A stretch of 64,000 nt of DNA from JAOPZW01 sp963835295 (GTDB lineage: Bacteria > Actinomycetota > Thermoleophilia > Solirubrobacterales > Solirubrobacteraceae): contig CAWIEX010000011.1 of the NCBI GenBank assembly GCA_963835295.1, positions 248,001-312,000 on the forward strand. The letters are read 5' to 3'. Below, in pieces: positions 58,490 to 64,000 of the stretch. The notes beneath the pieces are model-generated. The model ran no database searches, was not told where the DNA came from, and saw only the letters and a program-made list of their open reading frames with translations. How positions within the stretch are numbered: position 1 is the first letter of the stretch; each line of letters opens with the position of its first letter. The position numbers were made by a program, and so were the translations under genes.

Positions 58490-59500
58490 ATGGCCAGCAC
58501 CGATGAGCAGACGCGCGAGGCGCCCGGACGCCTCGATGACGAGCGCGCCGCGCCCGAGAGCCCGACCGATCTGAAGGCCCGCTCCTGGCGCGGTGTCCTG
58601 TCGCGCACCCTTCGGGAGTTCAAGGAGGACAACCTCACCGTATGGGCCGCCGCGCTGACCTACTACGGCATCCTCGCGATCTTCCCGGCCATCATCGCGC
58701 TCGTCTCGATCCTGGGCCTCATCGGGCCGTCGGCCACGCAGCCGCTGCTCGACAACGTCTCGCAGGTGGCGCCCGGCCCGGCCAAGGACATCCTCACGAG
58801 CACCATCCAGAACCTGCAGAACAACCGCGGCTCGGCCGGGGTCATGTTCTTCGTGGGCATCGCGCTGGCGCTGTGGTCCGCCTCGGGCTACGTGGCGGCG
58901 TTCATGCACGCGTCCAACGCGATCTACGACATCCCGGAGGGACGTCCCATCTGGAAGACGATCCCGGTCCGTCTCGGCGTGACCGTGGTCCTCGTGGTCC
59001 TGCTGGCCGTCACCGCGCTGGCCGTCGTGCTCACGGGCTCGCTGGCCAAGCAGGCCGGCGACGTCATCGGTGTGGGCAGCATGGCGGTGAGCGTGTGGGA
59101 CATCGCCAAGTGGCCGGTGCTGCTGGTCATCGTCAGCGTGATGTTCGCGATCCTCTACTACTTCTCGCCCAACGTGAAGCAGCCCGGCTTCCGCTGGGTG
59201 AGCCCGGGTGGCCTGCTGGCCGTCGTCATCTGGATCGCCGCCTCGCTCGTCTTCGCCTTCTACGTGGCCAACTTCAGCTCCTACAACAAGACCTACGGCG
59301 CCCTCGCCGGCCCGGTCATCTTCCTCGTCTGGCTGTGGATCTCGAATATCGCCGTGCTCCTGGGGGCCGAGCTCGACGCCGAGCTCGAGCGCGGCCGCCG
59401 CATCGAGGCGGGGCATCCCTCCGACGTCGAGCCGTTCGTCGAGCCGCGCGACACGCGTAAGTTCTCCGACGAGCAGAAGCGAGAGGTGAGCCAGTCGTGA
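58490..59500 (+). CDS. YihY/BrkB family membrane protein
   Basis: 336 aa with six helices. Family landmarks include Leu-Thr-Tyr-Tyr-Gly-Ile-Leu-Ala-Ile-Phe-Pro-Ala, Leu-Trp-Ser-Ala-Ser-Gly-Tyr-Val-Ala-Ala-Phe and Tyr-Asn-Lys-Thr-Tyr-Gly-Ala-Leu-Ala-Gly. Once called ribonuclease BN, now a membrane protein of unclear function. GGGGAGG precedes the ATG. Its stop overlaps the next gene's GTG. Confidence 0.93.
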   Translation: MASTDEQTREAPGRLDDERAAPESPTDLKARSWRGVLSRTLREFKEDNLTVWAAALTYYGILAIFPAIIALVSILGLIGPSATQPLLDNVSQVAPGPAKDILTSTIQNLQNNRGSAGVMFFVGIALALWSASGYVAAFMHASNAIYDIPEGRPIWKTIPVRLGVTVVLVVLLAVTALAVVLTGSLAKQAGDVIGVGSMAVSVWDIAKWPVLLVIVSVMFAILYYFSPNVKQPGFRWVSPGGLLAVVIWIAASLVFAFYVANFSSYNKTYGALAGPVIFLVWLWISNIAVLLGAELDAELERGRRIEAGHPSDVEPFVEPRDTRKFSDEQKREVSQS

Positions 59501-59925
59501 AGCTCAAGAGCAAGGACAACAAGAAGAAGAAGGCCAAGAAGGCGGCGCCGTACGTGCGGCGCACGCTCGAGGACGAGCGCGTGCACCGGCACCTCTCCGA
59601 CGCGGCCGCGGGGCTGAGCAAGGCCTACCGCCGCGCCGCCCGCCAGCCCGGCGCCAAGGCCGTCGAGGACAAGAAGCTCTACGACCACGTGCGTGGGGCG
59701 TTGGCCTCGCTGCGCGCCGCGCTGGGCATCGTGAGCGCGCCTGAGCCCGAGCCCCCCAAGCGTCGCAAGCGCAAGGCGATGACCGTCGCCGTCCTCGTCG
59801 GCGCGGCGGGCTTCGCGGCCAAGAAGGTCGCCGCGCGCCGCGGCGGCGATGGGGCGCGTGACTTCTCTGGCGAGCGCCCCAGCGAGCCGGTCGAGCCGGC
59901 GCCGCGCAGCCCGCAGGCTGCCTGA
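59497..59925 (+). CDS. Hypothetical basic protein with one helix
   Basis: 142 aa. Lys-rich start (Lys-Asp-Asn-Lys-Lys-Lys-Lys-Ala-Lys-Lys), a helical middle and a hydrophobic segment near 95-112 (Ala-Val-Leu-Val-Gly-Ala-Ala-Gly-Phe-Ala-Ala) before a Pro-rich tail. GTGA overlap with YihY implies coupling. Function unknown. Confidence 0.75.
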   Translation: MKLKSKDNKKKKAKKAAPYVRRTLEDERVHRHLSDAAAGLSKAYRRAARQPGAKAVEDKKLYDHVRGALASLRAALGIVSAPEPEPPKRRKRKAMTVAVLVGAAGFAAKKVAARRGGDGARDFSGERPSEPVEPAPRSPQAA

Positions 59926-59936
59926 AGGTCGCCGGC

Positions 59937-60305
59937 TCAGACCTCCTCGTGCATGCCGATGGCCTCCTCGAGGGCGTCGTGAGCGTCCCGGGTCTCGCCT
60001 TGGCGCTGCTCGAGGATGGCCGCGGCGATCGCGTCGAGCTTGCGCTGGACGGCATGCTCGGCACGGAGCTCGGAGTTCTTCAGCAGGGCGAGCAGAAGCA
60101 GGGTGATCGCCGCCATCGCGTCGCCCGAGAGGTGCTGCCACTCGGTGCTCAGGCCGGCGACGTGCGTGCCCAGCCAGAGCGCCACGATGACGACGCAGAA
60201 GGCGAAGAAGCTCGGCGAGCTCGTGAAGTGCGAGGCCGTCTGGGCGACATGGTCGAAGAGCCCACGGCCCGGGGTGCCCCTCTCGGTCGGATGACGCGCT
60301 TTCAC
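59937..60305 (-). CDS. Low-affinity iron permease-family protein (PF04120-like)
   Basis: 122 aa. Phe-Asp-His-Val-Ala-Gln-Thr-Ala-Ser-His-Phe-Thr-Ser-Ser-Pro-Ser-Phe-Phe-Ala-Phe is the family start. Two helices follow (Val-Ile-Val-Ala-Leu-Trp, Ile-Thr-Leu-Leu-Leu-Leu-Ala-Leu-Leu), with the cytoplasmic Ala-Val-Gln-Arg-Lys-Leu-Asp-Ala-Ile-Ala helix between them and an acidic tail. Iron transport is named for fungal relatives and is unproven here. GTG 60305 start. Confidence 0.88.
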   Translation of the reverse strand: MKARHPTERGTPGRGLFDHVAQTASHFTSSPSFFAFCVVIVALWLGTHVAGLSTEWQHLSGDAMAAITLLLLALLKNSELRAEHAVQRKLDAIAAAILEQRQGETRDAHDALEEAIGMHEEV

Positions 60306-60351
60306 GGTGCCATCTTGCCCCGCGAGCGCCCCGCACCATTCTCGATCGTGA

Positions 60352-61158
60352 TCATGCGGCCTGATCGAGGACCACGGGGAGCTCGCGCAGGCGCGCGAGC
60401 GACCGGTCGAGGATCCGTGAGACCTGCATCTGGCTGACGCCCAGGCGCTCGCCGATGTCGGCCTGCGTGAGGTCGCCCTGGAAGTACAGGCAGACCGCCG
60501 CGCGGTCGCGGGACGGCACATGTCGCAGCAGCCCCGCGAGGAGCGCCCGTTGCTCGGCGCGCTCGTAGCCCGCCTCCTCCACGCCATGGGACTTGTCGAG
60601 GCCGGGGGCGCGGGCGGCATCGTCGTCGTCGTCGAGCGCGAGCGAAGTGGGGCGCCTCGCGCGGATGGCGTCGCGTGCCTGGCGGACCTCGTCTTCGCCG
60701 ACGGCGAGGGCGGCGGCGATCTCGGGCACGGTGGCCGGCCTGCCCGTGCGGCTCGTGAGCTCGGCCGTCGTGTGCTGGACGCGGACGGCGAGCTCGGCGA
60801 GGTCGCGCGGGACGTGCACGACCCACGTGTGGTCGCGGTAGTAGCGCTTGATCTCGCCCACGATGGTCGGCACCGCGTAGCTGGAGAAGGCCACCTCGCG
60901 GTCGGTGTCGTAGCGGTCGACCGCCTTGACCAGGCCCATGCACGCCACCTGGTAGACGTCCTCGAAGGGCTCGGGCGGCCGGGCATAGCGCGCGGCGAGC
61001 TGTCGGGCCAGGGGCAGGAAGCGCTGCACGACGTCGTCGCGACCGGTCGGCGCCCCAGTGCCGTCGCGATAGCGCGCGAAGAGGCGATGGTCCCGCGCGA
61101 CGCGGTCGCCGCGCGGATGATCGGGATGCGATGCGGCCCTGGGTGGAGGGGCGGTCAC
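60352..61158 (-). CDS. Alternative sigma factor of the SigF/SigB group
   Basis: 268 aa with regions 2, 3 and 4. Region 2 has Glu-Asp-Val-Tyr-Gln-Val-Ala-Cys-Met-Gly-Leu-Val-Lys-Ala-Val-Asp-Arg-Tyr. Region 3 has Val-His-Val-Pro-Arg. Region 4 has Leu-Thr-Gln-Ala-Asp-Ile-Gly-Glu-Arg-Leu-Gly-Val-Ser-Gln-Met-Gln-Val-Ser-Arg. This is the general-stress/sporulation-type group usually governed by an anti-sigma kinase, none of which is adjacent. GTG 61158 is a compromise; ATG 61236 is possible. Confidence 0.92.
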   Translation of the reverse strand: MTAPPPRAASHPDHPRGDRVARDHRLFARYRDGTGAPTGRDDVVQRFLPLARQLAARYARPPEPFEDVYQVACMGLVKAVDRYDTDREVAFSSYAVPTIVGEIKRYYRDHTWVVHVPRDLAELAVRVQHTTAELTSRTGRPATVPEIAAALAVGEDEVRQARDAIRARRPTSLALDDDDDAARAPGLDKSHGVEEAGYERAEQRALLAGLLRHVPSRDRAAVCLYFQGDLTQADIGERLGVSQMQVSRILDRSLARLRELPVVLDQAA

Positions 61159-61287
61159 ACTCGTCGCGTACCTGCGACCGGCGCGGCGCGAACGCCGAGT
61201 TGGGCGCCGCGGTGAGGACCGGTTGGTTTGCAACATCGCGCCCCCGAGGCCCGGCGTCACCGGCGTCCGTGGCCACGCCTCGAACGG

Positions 61288-63048
61288 TCAGGCGAGCGTC
61301 AGCGCGAAGATCGAGGCGACCGCCGCGGCGCCGACCGCGGTCCACGCCACGTAGTCGCCGATGCGTCCTGAGTGCAGCGCGCGCAGCGGCCCCTCGGGCA
61401 TCGTGCGCAGGAGCGCGAAGCCGATCGCGAGCACGCCCGACGCCAGGCCGTAGAGCCACGCGGCCCCGGTCGGCGCCTCGGCCCTCGGGGCAGGCGCGTT
61501 CGCCGCGGAGCCGTGCAGCACGCTGGCCGCGTAACCGGCGTGGTCGGTGAAGCGCGCGGCGGCGTGGGTGACCGCATCGACCAGGCCGGGCACGAGGCCC
61601 CAGGTCACGCCCAGGACGAGCAGCGCCGTGCCGGTCACGATCGTCGCCCACGGCGCGCGACCGCGCTCGAGCTCGGTCTCCTCGTCCCCGGCCTCCCGGC
61701 ACGCGGGGTGGGGCGGCGGCAGCGGGCCGCGGCCGAGGAAGACCGTGCGCACGACGCGCAGGACGCCGCCGCCGACCAGCGCGCTGGCCACGACGAGGAT
61801 CGGCGCAATCCAGCCGAGGCCCTGCTTGGTCGCGGCGTCCTCGATCATCGCGCGGCCCAGGAAGGGCCCGAAGGGCGGCAGCGCGGCAAGGGCCAGCCCG
61901 GTGACGGCGAACACCGCCCCCAGGGCCTTCAGGTCGCGACCGCGCCCGTAGAGCGCCGCCTCGTCGACCGACCCGCGGCGGAGCTCGAGGGCGCCCACCG
62001 CGACGAACAGCGAGGCCTTGACGAGCCCGTCGCCGACGACGAAGGCGGCGACGCCGGCGAGCGCGGCGTGGCTGAGCAGCGCGATGCCGCACAGCAGGAT
62101 GCCCATGTGGGCGACCGTGGCGAAGGCGGCGAGCCGCTTGAGATGGCGCTGGGCGGCGCACATCACTGCGCCGAGCAGCGCCGTCACCAGCCCGAGGATG
62201 AGCAGCGTGTCGCGCAGCGCGTCGGCGTGCGGCCCCAGCGGCCCGGCGAACGCGGCCCAATACACGCGCGCCACGCCGTACAGGCCGAGCTCGCTCATCG
62301 CGCCGGCGAAGAGCAGGCAGATCGACGTCGGCGCCACGGCGTAGGCGTCGGCCATCCAGAAGTGGAAGGGGACGATCGCGGCCTTGACGAAGAACCCGCA
62401 GGTCACCAGGGCGAAGGCGACGGCCACGAGCGCGTCGGGCGAGCGGCTGCCCAGGGCGGCGCCGATCTGCGCGAGGTTCAGCGCGCCCGTGCGCCCGTAG
62501 ACCAGGGCGATGCCGAAGAGCAGCATCAGCGACCCGACCGAGTTCGTGACCGCGAAGCTCAGCGAGCCCTCCACCGGCGAGCGCGCCTCGACGCGGAAGC
62601 CCGCGAGGGCGTACGCGCTCACGCTCATGAGCTCGAAGAAGACGAACGCCGTGAAGAGATCGCCTGACAGGCAGAAGCCGACCATCCCGGCCAGGAAGGT
62701 GAGCACCAGCGCGTGGAACAGGTGCCCGGCCGTGTCGACCTGATGCCAGGCGACGAGCAGGCCCGCGACGGTGAGCAGCGCCGCGAACCCGGCGAGGCCG
62801 GCGGCCAGCGTATCGGCATACAGGTCGATGCCCAGGGCGACGCCGCCGCGCGGACGCCAGCCGCCCAGCCACGCGACGATCGCGCGGTCCGAGGAGCGGC
62901 TGACCAGCGCCAGGGACAGCCCCGCGGTGGCGGCGGCAGCCAGCAGCGCGACGACGTCGGCCACCCTGCGCGCCCGCAGCGACGTCGTTCCCGCGAGCAG
63001 CGCCGCGGCGAGCAGCGGGACGACGACGGCGAGGCTGGCGAGCGCCAT
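61288..63048 (-). CDS. mnhD: Na+/H+ antiporter subunit D (MrpD/MnhD)
   Basis: 586-aa proton-conducting subunit of an Mrp-type Na+/H+ antiporter, homologous to NuoM/N of complex I. Antiporter-family core Phe-Val-Phe-Phe-Glu-Leu-Met-Ser-Val-Ser-Ala-Tyr-Ala-Leu (the key Glu in helix 5) and Lys in Val-Lys-Ala-Ala-Ile-Val-Pro-Phe-His-Phe-Trp-Met. ATG 63048 overlaps the subunit C stop (ATGA). Third gene of the visible operon. Confidence 0.93.
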   Translation of the reverse strand: MALASLAVVVPLLAAALLAGTTSLRARRVADVVALLAAAATAGLSLALVSRSSDRAIVAWLGGWRPRGGVALGIDLYADTLAAGLAGFAALLTVAGLLVAWHQVDTAGHLFHALVLTFLAGMVGFCLSGDLFTAFVFFELMSVSAYALAGFRVEARSPVEGSLSFAVTNSVGSLMLLFGIALVYGRTGALNLAQIGAALGSRSPDALVAVAFALVTCGFFVKAAIVPFHFWMADAYAVAPTSICLLFAGAMSELGLYGVARVYWAAFAGPLGPHADALRDTLLILGLVTALLGAVMCAAQRHLKRLAAFATVAHMGILLCGIALLSHAALAGVAAFVVGDGLVKASLFVAVGALELRRGSVDEAALYGRGRDLKALGAVFAVTGLALAALPPFGPFLGRAMIEDAATKQGLGWIAPILVVASALVGGGVLRVVRTVFLGRGPLPPPHPACREAGDEETELERGRAPWATIVTGTALLVLGVTWGLVPGLVDAVTHAAARFTDHAGYAASVLHGSAANAPAPRAEAPTGAAWLYGLASGVLAIGFALLRTMPEGPLRALHSGRIGDYVAWTAVGAAAVASIFALTLA

Positions 63049-63392
63049 CAGCCCCGCAGCGCGTTGAGCTCGTCGGGGTCGACGGACCCGAAGCGCTTGT
63101 GGGCCTGCACCGCCAGCGCGAGCAGCAGCGCGCTGACCGTGGCGCCGACGACGACGTCGGTGAGCGTCAGCGCCTGCACGACCGGATCGACGACCGGCGT
63201 GGAGCTCGGGATGTCGCCGAAGATCGGCGCCTGCCCGCCCTTGCGATAGCCGATGCCGAGCAGCAGCACGTAGGTCGAGGCCTGCGCCACCGACAGGCAC
63301 ATCACGAGGTGCACGAGGTGGCGGCTGGTGACGACGCCGTAGATGCCGACGACGAAGAGCCACACCGCGACGAGGTAGGCGAGCAGGCTCAC
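63048..63392 (-). CDS. mnhC: Na+/H+ antiporter subunit C (MrpC/MnhC)
   Basis: 114 aa, three helices, NuoK-like. Tyr-Gly-Val-Val-Thr-Ser-Arg-His-Leu-Val-His-Leu, then Ala-Gln-Ala-Ser-Thr-Tyr-Val-Leu-Leu-Leu-Gly-Ile-Gly-Tyr, and a late Leu-Thr-Asp-Val-Val-Val-Gly-Ala-Thr. GTG 63392 overlaps the subunit B stop (GTGA). Confidence 0.92.
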   Translation of the reverse strand: MSLLAYLVAVWLFVVGIYGVVTSRHLVHLVMCLSVAQASTYVLLLGIGYRKGGQAPIFGDIPSSTPVVDPVVQALTLTDVVVGATVSALLLALAVQAHKRFGSVDPDELNALRG

Positions 63393-64000
63393 TCGGGGTC
63401 CTCCAGCAGCGCCTGCTCGAGGAACTCGGCGAAGACGAGGGCCACGGCGCCCGCGACCTCGAGCCCGACGGCGACGTTGCCGACCGGGATCGTCCCCGCC
63501 GAGAGCAGCATCCCCGCCGTCCCCAGCGCCAGGAAGTTCTTCAGCAGCGTCCCGGCCGCGATCAGGCCCGCCAGAGCGAGGGCCAGGAAGCCGGCGGCGC
63601 CGAGCGCCTCGGTCCCCTCGAGCAGGGTGATCGAGCCGACCCGCCGCGGGGGCAGGCCCTGGCCGCCGGCGTAGGCCAGCAGCAGCGCGCCGGCCACGAC
63701 GACGCCGCCCGAGAAGCCGCCTCCCGGGGTGAGGTGCCCGTGGGCGACGACGTAGGCCCCGATGACCATGACGGGGCCGACCAGCGCCGCGCCCAGGGCG
63801 CGCGCCGCGAAGCTCGGCACGGGCCGCGCCGGGGCCCCTCGCCTTCCTCGCGCTCGCTGCGCAGGACGCGCAGCAGCGCCGCGCACCCGCACACCGCGGC
63901 GAAGAGGATCATCTCCTCGCCCAGCGTGTCGAAGGCGCGGTAGTCGAAGACCGTCGCGGCCACCAGCTGGCCGGTGTGGCGCTCGCCCGGCACGACCTTT
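63389..64000 (-). pseudogene. mnhB: Na+/H+ antiporter subunit B (MnhB-type), frameshifted, runs off the right edge
   Basis: C-terminal MnhB domain: Gly-His-Leu-Thr-Pro-Gly-Gly-Gly-Phe-Ser-Gly-Gly-Val-Val, and Leu-Leu-Ser-Ala-Gly-Thr-Ile-Pro-Val-Gly-Asn. Upstream in a different frame are Phe-Asp-Tyr-Arg-Ala-Phe-Asp-Thr-Leu-Gly-Glu-Glu, the MbhE/DUF4040-type end of a larger subunit. The two frames meet at a GGGGCCCC run near 63831-63838, so a lost base in the homopolymer is the likely cause. The 5' end lies beyond the window. Confidence 0.88.

Noticed and set aside
1..64000. rRNA genes or a complete tRNA
   Set aside because: None found by eye. The two tRNA-Leu-like segments lack the 5' acceptor strand.

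Overview
The window is high-GC DNA (roughly 70% by eye) from an actinobacterium. The gene content (heliorhodopsin, B12-type MerR regulators, VTC-CHAD pair, SigF-type sigma factor, DUF2071, DUF892 ferritin-like, Mrp antiporter, GH3) fits the class Thermoleophilia, order Solirubrobacterales. That placement is an inference from gene families, not a phylogenetic result.

Left part (1-16.4 kb) is gene-poor and accessory. It holds remnants of a PLP-dependent decarboxylase and an aldo/keto reductase, a secreted subtilase, a membrane-anchored Ig-like repeat protein, a complete but isolated MobF-type conjugative relaxase/helicase, an orphan NarL-type histidine kinase, a PAS-PAS-LuxR regulator and a frameshifted DHA2 drug exporter. 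Several kilobases here contain no gene I can support.

The centre (16.4-32.6 kb) is the most interesting part. A block is present twice about 9 kb apart. Copy A has a DUF4126 membrane protein, a secreted HtaA-like protein divergent from a CarH/LitR-type (MerR + adenosylcobalamin-binding) regulator, an intact heliorhodopsin, a DHRS12-like SDR, an SRPBCC protein, an NAD(P)-binding epimerase-like protein and a methyltransferase, ending in a tRNA-Leu 3' fragment with a terminator and a relaxase fragment. Copy B has DUF4126, two tiny membrane proteins, a second CarH-like regulator divergent from a secreted fasciclin (FAS1) protein, a heliorhodopsin wrecked by a 535-bp deletion, the SDR, an in-frame SRPBCC::epimerase chimera made by a 1316-bp deletion, the methyltransferase, a decayed Phd/Doc-like module and a second tRNA-Leu 3' fragment. 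Both CarH-like proteins keep the light-sensing residues (Trp-x9-Glu-His and a cobalamin-ligand His). Both divergent promoters carry the same 72-bp six-repeat operator with 11-bp periodicity and identical geometry. The simplest reading is a B12/light-controlled regulon joined to a heliorhodopsin locus, spread by duplication next to a mobile-element scar.

The right part (32.6-64 kb) looks like ordinary chromosome with compact, often translationally coupled operons: peroxiredoxin and ABM monooxygenase; GH3 glycosidase; GMC oxidoreductase; DedA with a Kelch/YVTN lipoprotein; a response regulator/histidine kinase pair; UppP; a MetE-like protein; a DHA2 exporter; an ECF sigma factor with YCII and RibD-like proteins; a CDF transporter; a DksA-like protein and adenylate kinase; VTC and CHAD proteins; MBL-fold proteins; a ferritin-like protein; YihY; a SigF-like sigma factor; and an Mrp-type Na+/H+ antiporter operon running off the right edge.

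At least six otherwise conserved genes contain single-base-type frameshifts, so part of the 'pseudogene' signal may be sequencing or assembly error.
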